Assembly (NCBI GenBank): GCA_963838205.1
Contig: CAWIQF010000008.1
Span: 62,001 to 126,000, forward strand
Source of the DNA: CAIVVT01 sp963838205
GTDB lineage: Bacteria; Acidobacteriota; Terriglobia; Bryobacterales; Bryobacteraceae
DNA length: 64,000 bases
Direction: 5' to 3'
Both the position numbers and the translations under genes were made by a program. The stretch's first letter is position 1, and each line of letters begins with the position of its first letter. This document shows positions 24,161 through 33,356 of this stretch, piece after piece. The notes beneath the pieces were generated by a model, which saw only the letters and a program-made list of their open reading frames with translations, did no database searches and was not told the origin of the DNA.

Positions 24161-24993
24161 GGCAGCGGCGCTTTCGATTCGTCGTGCCGGAAGAACGACA
24201 TGGAGAGCGCCTGCCAGTTGGACTTGGGCTGGCGGTGCACGGCCACCATTTCGGCGCCGACGCTGATGGCGATCTCCTCGGGCGTGAGCGCGCCGATGGC
24301 CAGGCCCATGGGGCCGTAGATGCGCTCGAGGCGTTCCCGCGGCACGCCTTCCTTCTCGAGTTCCGCCACAACACTGATGACCTTGCGCTTGGAGCCGATC
24401 AGGGCGATATAGCGCGCAGCGGTGGTGACCGCCCAGCGCAATACCAGCATGTCGTCGCGGTGGCCGCGCGTGACGATGATGAGATACGAAGAGGAGTCGA
24501 TCGTCAGTTGCGGGAAGACTTCCTCGAACCCGGCGGCGACGATCTCTTCGGCCTCGGGAAAACGCTCGCGGTTGGCGAAAGACTGGCGGCTGTCGATAAC
24601 GGTGGTGTGGAAACCGAGCAGGCGCGTGACCTGGGCCAGGCTCTGCGAGATGTGGCCGGCGCCAAAGAGGAACGCGCGGAGCTGCGGTTCGATGGGTTCG
24701 ACGAAGATTTCCAATTGGCCTCCGCAGATCAGCCCTTCCTGGTAGGCCGCGTCGTGGCTCAGGTTGAAGCTCAGCAGGCGCGGTTTGCCGGTCTCCATGA
24801 CTGCCCGCGCTACGGTTCGCACTTCGCCTTCGACACAACCGCCGCCGACGGTGCCGACGATCGAACCGTCCTGGCGAACGAGCATTTTCGCGCTCTCGAA
24901 ACTGGGGACCGAGCCGTCCACTTCGACGATCGTGGCCAGCGCGCAACGCTCGCCGGAGCGCCGCAGGCGCACCAGTTCCTCAAGCACATCCAT
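24157..24993 (-). CDS. XdhC/CoxI family protein for molybdenum hydroxylase maturation
   Basis: A 278-residue protein of the XdhC family, which binds molybdenum cofactor and promotes its sulfuration and insertion into xanthine-dehydrogenase-type enzymes. The N-terminal XdhC domain shows CALATIVEVDGSVPSFESAKMLV and IVGTVGGGCVEGEVRTVA (residues 18-60). The C-terminal Rossmann domain shows LFGAGHISQSLAQVTRLLGF (about residue 90) and ends with YGPMGLAIGALTPEEIAISVGAEMVA. All motifs look intact. It is the first gene of the xdhC-mobA-asmA set; the client enzyme is elsewhere. The roughly 200 bases downstream to the next minus-strand gene contain GC-rich inverted repeats but no gene. Confidence 0.92.
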   Translation of the reverse strand: MDVLEELVRLRRSGERCALATIVEVDGSVPSFESAKMLVRQDGSIVGTVGGGCVEGEVRTVARAVMETGKPRLLSFNLSHDAAYQEGLICGGQLEIFVEPIEPQLRAFLFGAGHISQSLAQVTRLLGFHTTVIDSRQSFANRERFPEAEEIVAAGFEEVFPQLTIDSSSYLIIVTRGHRDDMLVLRWAVTTAARYIALIGSKRKVISVVAELEKEGVPRERLERIYGPMGLAIGALTPEEIAISVGAEMVAVHRQPKSNWQALSMSFFRHDESKAPLP

Positions 24994-25191
24994 GTCTGAG
25001 ATGAATTATAGCCCGCCGGGGTGCGCGGTCTTCCAAGTTGGCCAGCGCGGCACGCGGTCGAGTCCGCGGCGTTGCGGGCGAGGCGCACGCTGCGGCCTCG
25101 CTTCGCCACTCCATCCCGGCGCACGCGGGCGAGTTGGCACTACCGGCGGCGGCCGCCTTTCAATGCGCCGCCGGCCGCGCACGAGCCCGCT

Positions 25192-26100
25192 CTACTTGGA
25201 GGTCTCCGTATCGCGCTGCTGGATGAATTGCGCGACATTGCTCTTGTCGATCAGGGTTGCTCCGGTGTCAACAAAGGTCGGGATCGGAGAGAAAGAATCC
25301 TGCATCCAGTTCGACGCCAGCGGCACCAGCGGATGATGATGCAGGTCGTCGAGCAGTTTCAACCCCGTGAAGGCCATGGTAAACGGCTTCTGGCCGATGG
25401 TCGCGCTGATCAGTCCCTTCTGGATGGCCTCAATCGTGCGCTGATCCGTGTCCATGGCCACGACCACCTTGTCGGTGGCCTTCTGCCGATCGAGCACGTC
25501 GGCGACCTCGGGGCAGGCGATGGCTTCGAGACAGACGAAGGCATCGACTTTGCTCCCCTTTTCGAGCATCTCCTTGGTCTTGTCGAAAGCGACGCGCGGA
25601 TCGCCTTGCATGTCGATGACTTCCGTGATCTTGATCTGCGGATGGGCTTCCAGCGTGTTTTTGTAACCGTGCAGGCGCTCGGTCAGATTAGCCTGCCCCT
25701 GGATCGTGAAGACGACAACGTTGCCCTTGCCCTGCAGCTTCTCGACCAGCACCTTGGCGCCCATGACGCCGGCTTTGTTGTTGTCCGTCCCGATGAACAG
25801 CAGCCGCTTGGCAGCGGGCGCGTCCGAGTCGATGGTGACCACCGGTATGCCCTGCGCGATGGCGGCGTCAATGTCCGCGCCCAGCACGGCGGGATCGCTC
25901 ACCGAAACCAGGATGCCCGTGGGCTTCTTGCCCATGATGCGCTTGAACTCGTCGCGTTCCGCCTTCGGATCGTAGGCCTCCGGCCCCACCATTTCGGATT
26001 TCACCTGCAACTGAGCCGCGGCCTTGCTCAGCCCGGCGTTGGCCTGCTGCCAGTAGGGTATCTTGACATTGGTCGCGACCAGGTAGTACTTCTCGTCCAC
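25192..26100 (-). CDS. Periplasmic sugar-binding protein of an ABC transporter (frameshifted from its signal peptide)
   Basis: A ribose/xylose-type substrate-binding protein (302 residues from GTG 26100). It shows the two-lobe fold: YYLVATNVKIPYWQQANAGLSKAAAQL, KPTGILVSVSDPAVLG, GIPVVTIDSDAP, RLLFIGTDNNKAGVMGAK and VVVAMDTDQRTIEAIQKGLISATIGQ. Such proteins are exported, but this frame starts without a signal. In another frame, an ATG at 26177 with a strong GGAGAAG site encodes MFKIVFGSLLTVSMLTLLSAA, a perfect signal peptide. The distance shows that one base is missing between 26101 and about 26125. The gene is either damaged or mis-assembled; if intact it would be about 328 residues, spanning 25192-26177. 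No permease or ATPase gene is next to it. Confidence 0.85.
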   Translation of the reverse strand: MDEKYYLVATNVKIPYWQQANAGLSKAAAQLQVKSEMVGPEAYDPKAERDEFKRIMGKKPTGILVSVSDPAVLGADIDAAIAQGIPVVTIDSDAPAAKRLLFIGTDNNKAGVMGAKVLVEKLQGKGNVVVFTIQGQANLTERLHGYKNTLEAHPQIKITEVIDMQGDPRVAFDKTKEMLEKGSKVDAFVCLEAIACPEVADVLDRQKATDKVVVAMDTDQRTIEAIQKGLISATIGQKPFTMAFTGLKLLDDLHHHPLVPLASNWMQDSFSPIPTFVDTGATLIDKSNVAQFIQQRDTETSK

Positions 26101-26290
26101 TGAGTGCTGCGATCCGCCGCACTCAGCAGGGTCAGCATCGAGACTGTGAGAAGCGAACCGAATACGATTTTGAACATAAACTTCTCCTGAGCGGAGTATA
26201 ACGCCACAACGACTCGAAGAGGCGTCCTAAGGGAGCAGGCACTTTGCTAAAATCTTCCCCTCTTCCGGCGAGGATGCACCTGGCGGCCGC

Positions 26291-26986
26291 GTGCTATCAT
26301 CCCGGTTTGTGTTTGAAGAACTTTCACTCGCCCGCGGACTGGCGCTGATCTTCGACATGGACGGCGTGCTGCTCGATTCCACCGGCCTGCACATGCGCGC
26401 CTGGGTGAGCTACCTCGAGCGCAATGGCATCGCGGACACCAGCGTGATCTACCGCATGCTGGGCAAACGGAACGACGAGATTGTCCGAGACATTTTTGGT
26501 CACGATCTGCCGGAAGAAGCGCTGCGGGAACACGGCGCGGCCAAGGAGCGGTTGTACCGCGAGTTGATGGCGCCGGTGCTGGAGCAGCACTACGTCGCCG
26601 GCGCCCGCGAACTGCTGCGCGCCGCGCACCGGCAAGGCATTCCGCTGGCGCTGGCGTCGAACGCCGAACCGCTGAACGTGGATTTTGTTCTGGACGGATC
26701 GAATCTGAGACCACTGTTTTCGGCGATCGTCAACGGCCACCAGGTGGCGCATGCGAAGCCGCATCCGGAGATCTTTCTGACCGCCGCCGCGCGCCTGGGC
26801 GTCGCCCCGGCGAACTGCATCATCTTCGAAGACTCGCCGGGCGGAGTGCAGGCGGCGCTCAGCGCGGGCGGACGCGTGGTGGCGTTGTTGACGACCGAGA
26901 AGGAGTATCGGGAGGCGGCACTCGCCATCGCCGACTTCACCGACCCGCGGCTGGTGTCCTGGCTGGCGGCGCAGCGGCCGGTCTGA
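26291..26986 (+). CDS. HAD-family phosphatase, beta-phosphoglucomutase-like
   Basis: A 231-residue haloacid dehalogenase-type phosphatase/phosphomutase. The catalytic motif LIFDMDGVLLDSTGLHMRAW is near residue 17, with the two Asp residues three apart. A cap domain follows (residues 32-90), then motif II ALASNAEPLNVDF, and the C-terminal metal site HAKPHPEIF with CIIFEDSPGGVQAAL. The cap and residue order resemble beta-phosphoglucomutases and sugar phosphatases. The start is uncertain: GTG 26291 or GTG 26309 (the latter gives the usual short lead before motif I). Divergent from the sugar-binding protein, it fits a sugar-use region, but its substrate is not known. Confidence 0.85.
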   Translation: MLSSRFVFEELSLARGLALIFDMDGVLLDSTGLHMRAWVSYLERNGIADTSVIYRMLGKRNDEIVRDIFGHDLPEEALREHGAAKERLYRELMAPVLEQHYVAGARELLRAAHRQGIPLALASNAEPLNVDFVLDGSNLRPLFSAIVNGHQVAHAKPHPEIFLTAAARLGVAPANCIIFEDSPGGVQAALSAGGRVVALLTTEKEYREAALAIADFTDPRLVSWLAAQRPV

Positions 26987-27026
26987 GAAGGCAGCTCGCC
27001 GCGGGGAGAAAGGCACTTTTGCCCAA

Positions 27027-27092
27027 CGCCAACCCCACGTCAGCCCCACGCCAACCCCAGGCCAACCCCACGCCAGCCCCACGTCAACCCCG
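27027..27092. repeat. Tandem repeat, six copies of an 11-base unit
   Basis: Six consecutive 11-base units (CGCCAACCCCA and close variants: CGTCAGCCCCA, GGCCAACCCCA, CGCCAGCCCCA, CGTCAACCCCG) fill the gap between two convergent genes. Each unit is about one helical turn long. There is no reading frame with coding character over it. Confidence 0.9.
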
Positions 27093-27169
27093 CGCTGGAC
27101 GTGGCGTCGCAGGCGCGTCGTCTGGCGTTTCGTCCCGCGAATCCGTACGTCGCGCCAACCGGGCGCGGT

Positions 27170-30100
27170 CTAGCGTTTCAGTAGCACCTCGGCCGTAAGC
27201 CCGCTGACGACGTCGCGGGCCCGGACGCGCCAGGAGCCGGCGGCGTCGTTCAGAGCGAACGGAATCTGGTACGCGGCGCGGCCGTCGCGGATGGTCACGT
27301 TGCCCGAGTAATGCCGCACCGGGCGGCCCGCGGGATCCAGCACGTCAACGTGGACCACCGAAAGGTCCACGCCCGCGCCGGCCTGATCCGTCAGCCGCAG
27401 ATTCAACTCCCGATCGATTGAGAGTTTCGCAATGCGCGACGCGCGTTGGATGAACAGCGCGGGCTGTGCGGGCGACGCCGTGACCTCCGTTTTAGCGAGT
27501 CCACCGCGCAGCAGGTCATAGGCTCCGGCCGGCGCGCGCACGGTCGTCGCCTTCTCCGGCAGCAGTCCGGTCAGCCGCGATTTGCCGAAATCGCGGATAC
27601 TCACCAGGAACTCGGCCCCGAAGTCGCGCTTCAGGCTCAGGTCGCGCGGCCCGCCGCGTTCGAATCCCTTGTGCCCGTCTTTCCAGAGCTGCACGTTGCG
27701 CCAGCGGCAGTGCGCGTCCATGCGTCCCGTCTGATCGTCACCGTACACGATGCCGCCGCGATCCATGAAGCGCCCAATCTCGGCGGCCTCCTTATCGCTG
27801 AGGGCGATCGAGTACGGCAGGATCAGCACACGGTACTTATCCAGCATCCCGGACTCGATCTGCGGCGTCGCCAGGAAGCGGAACTGTACACCCTGCCGCT
27901 CGAGCGCCTTGGTCCACGCGTCGCGGCGCTTCATCAATTCCGCGGTGTTCTTCGAGGGTGGATTCTTCTCGTCGTCCAGGCCCGCCTGGATCTGTCCGTC
28001 GCTGATCCATGCTCCGCGCACGCTGGCCATCGAGAAGTGGATCGCGACGCCGTCCTCATGCACCGTCGAATTCATAAAGACGCGGCCGATGCCGGATTGG
28101 AGACGTCCGAAGGCCTCCGCCAGCGCCTGGCCCTGCGCGCTGAGCGTGAGGTCGGGATTGAGCAGCGTGTAGTGCCAAAAGATCGATGCGCCGCTGTGCC
28201 CGTAAAAAAGCCGTCGCCATTGTTCGTGCTGCGCCTGGTCGCCGACCGAGCCGTAGCCGGTGAAGCCGGTGATGGTCAGGCCCGGCCGGAACAGGTAGTG
28301 CATGGGGTCCTGGTCGCCGTCGGAATAGGGCTGCAGATAGTCGATCTGCTGGTCGATGTCGTACCAGTTGCAGCCATCGTGCGCACTGGGGACCTGCGTG
28401 CCGGAAATCGAAGCGCGCGCGCCGGGGTCGATCTCATGCACGAGCGCGCTGGCTTTGCCGAAGGCGCGGACGAACTCCTGCTCCATGTATTCGCGATGGT
28501 CCGCCCAGGGCGCGAAGTTGCCGTGCTTCTGCGCCTCGGCGGTGGTCATGGGGACGACTGCGTTCCAGTCCTGGAACGACGTGCCCCAGAACGAGTTCAG
28601 CGCTTCCAGGGTGGGATACTCGCGTTGGAGCCATTCGCGGAAACCGGCCAGCGCCACGGGCGCCCAGCTCACATCGAAGGCGTCGCCATAAAACGTGACC
28701 GACGACTCGTCGGCGAGGTACACGGCCATCGGTTTGAGCGGCGCCAGCGGGCGCAGGCTCTTGTCGAGCTGCGCGCGCAGGCCGGCGTCGAACGACGGCG
28801 ACTGCAGTTCGATTTCGCGAACCAGATACTGCTTGTCCCCGGTCCGCGCGTAGTCCGCTTTGCGTTTTAGATACGCGTCGCGGCGGTACCAGTAGATGCC
28901 GAAACCGGGCAGGTGGGCGCTGACCATCATCTTGAAATTCCGGTCGGGGTCGGCGAGCGTGGTGATCCCGATCTTGCGGAACTGTTCGTCCTCACTCGGG
29001 ATCCAGGGCTGGTAGGTTTTGGGACCGAACCACGGCAGCATCACTTCGTAGTCGTTCCACTCGCGGGAAGACGCCGCGTAATGGACTGGGATCTGCTCGA
29101 CGGCGGTGCCGACGGTGGCGCGCACGAACCCGGAGTGGGTCAGCGGACGGCCGGCGGTCAGGCGGACCGCGCCCGCGCCATCCATGCGGGCGAGGACGCG
29201 TCCGAGACCGTCAATCATTTCGACGCGCGCGGCCCGCGCCGAGCGCCAGCGCACGTCCACGGTCTGCCCTTCGGCGATCACCTCGGCCGAGGACTTCAAA
29301 TCCTCCACCTTGTCCGGTTGCGCGATGTCGATCACGCTGATGTTCCAATCCACCGCGGTCTGCTGCTCCAGGAAATGCCGGCCTGGACTCAGGTTGGCGA
29401 CCTGCGGCTTAGGACCCTGGCCGCTCTGCTCCGCGTTGCCCCGCGCATCCTTCAATCGCCATGCGGTGGAGTCCTTTTCCCAATTGACGAGCCCCGCGGG
29501 CTCGCGGCCGGCGGCGTAGATCAGCGACCGGCACAGGAGTGCATAGAAGTACTCCCAATACGGATCCACGAAATGCCCGCGCGCGGCCATCGGCATGTCC
29601 CAGCTCAGGCCCTGATTGCGATACCCGAAAGCGATCACGCGGCCTTTGCCGAATGGCCGCACGGCCAGGATCGGGGTGCCGGAATCCGTCTGAATGAGAA
29701 CCGATGCGCCGGGTTCCGCGCGGTAGACGAAATTCTGAAGATCGCGGAATGGAAAGCTCTCGACCGGAATCGCGCGCGTGATGTAGTGATCGACGACGCG
29801 GCGCCACGGCGAGGACTCCGTTCGGCCCGGCTGCACCGGTTCCTCCAGTTCGCCGTTCTCGGGTTTCAGATCCGACGGTGTCAGCGGCGACAGTTCGCCG
29901 GCAAACGGGCGGATCAATACCAGCCCGCAGCCTGCGCGCACGCGCCGCGCCAGCGCCTCGCGGGACGCCGCGCTCAACTGCTCCCAGCCATGATTGAGGG
30001 GCAGCAGGATCGCGTCGAACTGCTTGTCGCTGGTCAGTTCGCGCTCCAGGTAGGAGTAGACCAGCTTCAGATCGCCTTTTTCGGCCCGTGCCCCGTAGTC

Positions 30101-30409
30101 GTCGCCGAACGCCATGGTCCACTTGTTCACGTCCCAGTCCGGGTCGATGCTGACGGTGGTGAGGTCGAGCGAGAGCCGCTGGGCCAGTTCGACCAGCGTG
30201 CGTCCCTCGCCGACGGTGGGCACGGCCAGCAGACGAATCGGGCCGCCCGGCAGCGGCTTGGCCCACTTGACGTGGGGCGTTTCGACGGCCAGCGTGTACG
30301 GCGCCTCGAAGCGTTTCCCGCTGCCCGCGCGGGCGCCCATGGCGACATCCTGCGCCGGCGCCAGGGTCATCATCGGCAACGCGGCTAGCAGAGCGGCGAT
30401 CAACTTCAT
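27170..30409 (-). CDS. Secreted beta-galactosidase-like glycoside hydrolase (GH42-like)
   Basis: A large 1079-residue exported protein; the first residues MKLIAALLAALPMMTLAPAQ form a signal peptide. The N-terminal part has a class I glutamine-amidotransferase-like fold (residues about 60-300; DAILLPLNHGWEQLS, GKGRVIAFGYRNQGLSWD). The middle contains a TIM-barrel hydrolase with GH42-like sections: REWLQREYPTLEALNSFWGTSFQDW, MEQEFVRAFGKASALVHEIDP and the downstream HEQWRRLFYGHSGASIFWHY. A trimerisation-like domain (VLILPYSIALSDKEAAEIGRF) and beta-rich C-terminus follow. I could not fix the catalytic pair with certainty; ADESSVTFYG is a candidate for the acid/base. The ribosome site GGAGAAACC precedes the ATG. 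It is divergent from the GH50-like gene with only 38 bases between. Confidence 0.7.
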   Translation of the reverse strand: MKLIAALLAALPMMTLAPAQDVAMGARAGSGKRFEAPYTLAVETPHVKWAKPLPGGPIRLLAVPTVGEGRTLVELAQRLSLDLTTVSIDPDWDVNKWTMAFGDDYGARAEKGDLKLVYSYLERELTSDKQFDAILLPLNHGWEQLSAASREALARRVRAGCGLVLIRPFAGELSPLTPSDLKPENGELEEPVQPGRTESSPWRRVVDHYITRAIPVESFPFRDLQNFVYRAEPGASVLIQTDSGTPILAVRPFGKGRVIAFGYRNQGLSWDMPMAARGHFVDPYWEYFYALLCRSLIYAAGREPAGLVNWEKDSTAWRLKDARGNAEQSGQGPKPQVANLSPGRHFLEQQTAVDWNISVIDIAQPDKVEDLKSSAEVIAEGQTVDVRWRSARAARVEMIDGLGRVLARMDGAGAVRLTAGRPLTHSGFVRATVGTAVEQIPVHYAASSREWNDYEVMLPWFGPKTYQPWIPSEDEQFRKIGITTLADPDRNFKMMVSAHLPGFGIYWYRRDAYLKRKADYARTGDKQYLVREIELQSPSFDAGLRAQLDKSLRPLAPLKPMAVYLADESSVTFYGDAFDVSWAPVALAGFREWLQREYPTLEALNSFWGTSFQDWNAVVPMTTAEAQKHGNFAPWADHREYMEQEFVRAFGKASALVHEIDPGARASISGTQVPSAHDGCNWYDIDQQIDYLQPYSDGDQDPMHYLFRPGLTITGFTGYGSVGDQAQHEQWRRLFYGHSGASIFWHYTLLNPDLTLSAQGQALAEAFGRLQSGIGRVFMNSTVHEDGVAIHFSMASVRGAWISDGQIQAGLDDEKNPPSKNTAELMKRRDAWTKALERQGVQFRFLATPQIESGMLDKYRVLILPYSIALSDKEAAEIGRFMDRGGIVYGDDQTGRMDAHCRWRNVQLWKDGHKGFERGGPRDLSLKRDFGAEFLVSIRDFGKSRLTGLLPEKATTVRAPAGAYDLLRGGLAKTEVTASPAQPALFIQRASRIAKLSIDRELNLRLTDQAGAGVDLSVVHVDVLDPAGRPVRHYSGNVTIRDGRAAYQIPFALNDAAGSWRVRARDVVSGLTAEVLLKR

Positions 30410-30447
30410 TGGTTTCTCCAGTCAGCGTCCATGCTACAACATGAGTC

Positions 30448-32595
30448 ATGCAGACTAGCCGAGTTGTGGGTCTTCTTCTCATGCTTCCCTGGTCGGGCCT
30501 CCTGTGCCAGACACCCTCCTCCCGAATCCTGTTTTCCTTCGAGCGGGAGCAGGAAATAGCAACGATCAAAGCCGTGAATGTGCGCCTGGAGCGCGTGGCC
30601 GGGCACACTGCCGAAGGCAAGTATTCGCTGGCGGTGGACATCCGGCCGGGCGAACGGCCCGGCATCACGCTGCCTTCCGGCGCGCAGCCCTGGGACTGGC
30701 GGCCGTTCGGCGCGCTGGCATTGAACATCGCGAATTCCGATGCGAGCCCGGTGGAGCTGACGATTGAAGTGAAAGATGCGGCCGGCGCGCTGACCAAGGG
30801 CTCATTCAGGCTTCAAGGGTCGGGCGAGAGGCAGGTTGCCCTGCTGCTGAATTCTCCGCCTCCGCTCGACATGGGCATGCGCGGGCCAGCCGCGATTGCG
30901 TACTTCCATCTGGCTTCCTCCGACTACCGCAAGATCGACCTCGCGCACGTCAGTTCGATTGCCATCGGCTTCTCCAAGACCACCAAACCGCACCGCGTCA
31001 CGATCGATGCGGTGCGATTGATCCCCGGTAACACGTACGACAAAATCGTGGATCCGCTGGGACAATTCGCATTGGTCGATTGGCCCGGCAAATTGCACGG
31101 CGCCTCCGATTTTGCGTCACGTCGAGCGGCCGAAGAGGCCGCTATCGCCGCTCACCCGGTGCTGCCTGGCCTGGACGAATACGGAGGCTGGGCCGCGGGG
31201 CCGACGCTCCCGGCCACGGGATTCTTCCGCGCAGTGAAACGGGACGGCAAGTGGTGGTTCGTCACGCCGTCCGGGCACCTGTTCCTCTCCTTCGGCCTGA
31301 ACGCGATCACTGCAACCGAAGGCGACACCATCACCGAGGATCGCGAGCAGATGTTCCAGTGGCTGCCGGCAAAGGGCGATCCGCTGGCCACGCATTATCG
31401 CGAGAACCGCGATTGGGAAGCGCTGAGCCTGAAGATCAAGCATAACCTGGGCCAGACGTTTAACTTTTACGCCGCGAACCTGGAGCGCAAATACGGCGCC
31501 GGCTGGTACGAAGATTGGAAGAAGTCCGCGCTGGCGCGCCTGCCGGCGTGGGGTTGGAACACGATCGGAAACTGGTCCGATCCGCAGCTCTACGACGCCA
31601 AGAAGGTGCCGTACACCGCGACCATCGATCCGTGGCCCGCGGTGACCAAGGACAGTAAACCGCAGTTTGCCGAGGTCCCGAGCGGCAACGATTATTGGAA
31701 GCGCATGGCCGATCCGTTCGACCCGCGCTATAGCGCGGCGCTGGAGGCCGGCATCCGGGAGGCGGCGCTGAAACACCGCGACGATCCGTGGTGTCTGGGC
31801 TACTTCGTCGACAACGAGATGTCGTGGGGCGCCATGACGGACGACCGGTCGCGCTACGGCCTGGCGCTGGGGTCGCTGGGACTCACAGCGGATTCGCCCG
31901 CAAAGCGCGCCTTCGTCGAGAATCTCAAGACCAAATACGGGGACGTGGCGAAGCTGAACGCGGCCTGGGGGACGAAGCTCGATTCGTGGCAGGCGCTGCT
32001 GGACAAGCCGTTCCAGCCGGCGGGCAAACTGGGCGATGCGCTGCGCGAGGACCTGCGCGCGTTCAGCCTGGAGTACGCACGCCAGTACTTCCGCACGGTG
32101 ATCGGCATCCTGAAAAAGTACGACTCGAACCACCTGTATCTCGGACCGCGCTTCGCCTGGCATACCCGCGAATCGGTGCAGGCCTGCGGCGAATTGTGCG
32201 ATGTGGTCAGCTTCAACATCTATCGCCCGAAAGTGGTGGCGTCCGAGTGGACGGTGCTCGAGGGAGTCGATAAGCCGGTGTTGATCGGCGAGTTCCACAT
32301 GGGCGCGCTAGATCGGGGCATGTTCCATACGGGCCTGGTGCCGACGGAAGATCAGGCGAGCCGCGCGCGGATGTACCAGGAGTACGTGCGCAGTGTCGTG
32401 GATAATCCTCTCATGGTAGGCTGCCACTACTTCAAGTACGCCGACGAACCGCTGACGGGCCGGCCCGGCGACGGCGAAAACTACAACATCGGCGTGGTCA
32501 GCGTCACCGACACGCCGTACGCGGAATTCATCGAAGCGGCGCGCGCCGTGCACGCCGAGGCATACACACGCCGGGCGGGGGCGAACGCGCACTGA
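30448..32595 (+). CDS. Secreted GH50-like (agarase-type) glycoside hydrolase
   Basis: A 715-residue exported protein (signal MQTSRVVGLLLMLPWSGLLC). The N-terminal half contains a beta-sandwich carbohydrate-binding-like region (residues about 25-190, WRPFGALALNIANSDASPVELTIEVKDAA). The C-terminal TIM barrel is of the GH-A clan: WWFVTPSGHLFLSFGLNAI, then the acid/base candidate in LGYFVDNEMSWGAM (Asn-Glu) and the nucleophile candidate in VLIGEFHMGALDRGMFH. This combination matches proteins annotated beta-agarase/GH50 in Bryobacterales. In a soil bacterium the true substrate could be another galactan or galactoside, as agar is unlikely. Start: ATG 30448, with no clear Shine-Dalgarno sequence. 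Confidence 0.78.
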   Translation: MQTSRVVGLLLMLPWSGLLCQTPSSRILFSFEREQEIATIKAVNVRLERVAGHTAEGKYSLAVDIRPGERPGITLPSGAQPWDWRPFGALALNIANSDASPVELTIEVKDAAGALTKGSFRLQGSGERQVALLLNSPPPLDMGMRGPAAIAYFHLASSDYRKIDLAHVSSIAIGFSKTTKPHRVTIDAVRLIPGNTYDKIVDPLGQFALVDWPGKLHGASDFASRRAAEEAAIAAHPVLPGLDEYGGWAAGPTLPATGFFRAVKRDGKWWFVTPSGHLFLSFGLNAITATEGDTITEDREQMFQWLPAKGDPLATHYRENRDWEALSLKIKHNLGQTFNFYAANLERKYGAGWYEDWKKSALARLPAWGWNTIGNWSDPQLYDAKKVPYTATIDPWPAVTKDSKPQFAEVPSGNDYWKRMADPFDPRYSAALEAGIREAALKHRDDPWCLGYFVDNEMSWGAMTDDRSRYGLALGSLGLTADSPAKRAFVENLKTKYGDVAKLNAAWGTKLDSWQALLDKPFQPAGKLGDALREDLRAFSLEYARQYFRTVIGILKKYDSNHLYLGPRFAWHTRESVQACGELCDVVSFNIYRPKVVASEWTVLEGVDKPVLIGEFHMGALDRGMFHTGLVPTEDQASRARMYQEYVRSVVDNPLMVGCHYFKYADEPLTGRPGDGENYNIGVVSVTDTPYAEFIEAARAVHAEAYTRRAGANAH

Positions 32596-32735
32596 GGCGC
32601 CGGGACGAGTCACCTGCGTGGAACTCGGCGTTCTTCCGGCGATTCCTTTCGAAATCGTCCGGCCGTAACGCGACCGTTCACGATCCTTTCAGGTTTTCAG
32701 AACGCCGCGGCCGCTCGGAGGCTGTCACTCCCAGC

Positions 32736-33356
32736 CTACAAAGGAGATTGCCGGGGTATCGATGGCCGCGCGCGGCGGAGATAGGTCAGGAGCAGATAGC
32801 CGAGAACGATGGCGCTCAGCAATGCCGCAATGGCCCAGGTCAGGTCACCCAGCACCGCGTATAGAGACATCACGCGATCGCTGAAGAAGAGCCCCAAAGA
32901 GACAAAAACGGCCGCGCCGGTGAGTTCACCTAGAATGTCCCAGAAGAGGAATCGATGCCAGGGGTAGGCTGCCGTCCCGCTGGCGAGATTGATCCAGGGT
33001 CCCAGGGCGCTGATCAGCCAGCGCGTGACAAAGATGCCGGGGCCGCCCCAGGCTTTGGCTTTGGCTTCCATGGCCTCGAGGTTGGCGCGCTTTCCGAAGA
33101 CGCGGCTGAGCCTGGCCACGACAGCCGGCCCGGCCCAGCGGCCGATGGCGTAGCCGATCTGATCGCCGAGGATGGAGCCGACGCTGGCCGCGGCGATAGC
33201 CCACCACAAGTTCATGGCGCCTTGAGAAATCAGCGAGCCCGCGATAATCAGCAGTAGGGTGATGGGTAGCGGCACACCGATGGCCGCGATGGCCACGATT
33301 CCGAACAGAGCCGGCGCACCGTAAAGTGAAACCGCCGCGAGGAGCTGATCGTTCAT
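32736..33356 (-). CDS. DedA-family membrane protein
   Basis: A 206-residue DedA/SNARE-associated (VTT-domain) membrane protein, probably with 5-6 hydrophobic segments. The N-terminal portion contains GIVAIAAIGVPLPITLLLIIAGSLISQG and GSILGDQIGYAIGRWAGPAVVARL. A central FVTRWLISALGPWINLASGTA matches the DedA core, with the conserved arginine. DedA proteins act as lipid-flipping scramblases or influence proton motive force. A short overlap (ATGA) with the gene at 33353 suggests co-translation. The exact lipid or role is not known from the sequence. The 140 bases after the stop up to the GH50-like gene show no further gene. Confidence 0.9.
   Translation of the reverse strand: MNDQLLAAVSLYGAPALFGIVAIAAIGVPLPITLLLIIAGSLISQGAMNLWWAIAAASVGSILGDQIGYAIGRWAGPAVVARLSRVFGKRANLEAMEAKAKAWGGPGIFVTRWLISALGPWINLASGTAAYPWHRFLFWDILGELTGAAVFVSLGLFFSDRVMSLYAVLGDLTWAIAALLSAIVLGYLLLTYLRRARPSIPRQSPL

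Noticed and set aside
24994..25191. GC-rich inverted repeats between xdhC and the sugar-binding gene
   Set aside because: Could form a strong hairpin but has no T-run; in a GC-rich background such repeats are common.
27446..28870. Long plus-strand open frame (474 codons) opposite the GH42-like gene, and another at 28913-30388
   Set aside because: Both lie antisense to a clear hydrolase, with composition typical of reverse-strand shadows in GC-rich genes; no family motif.
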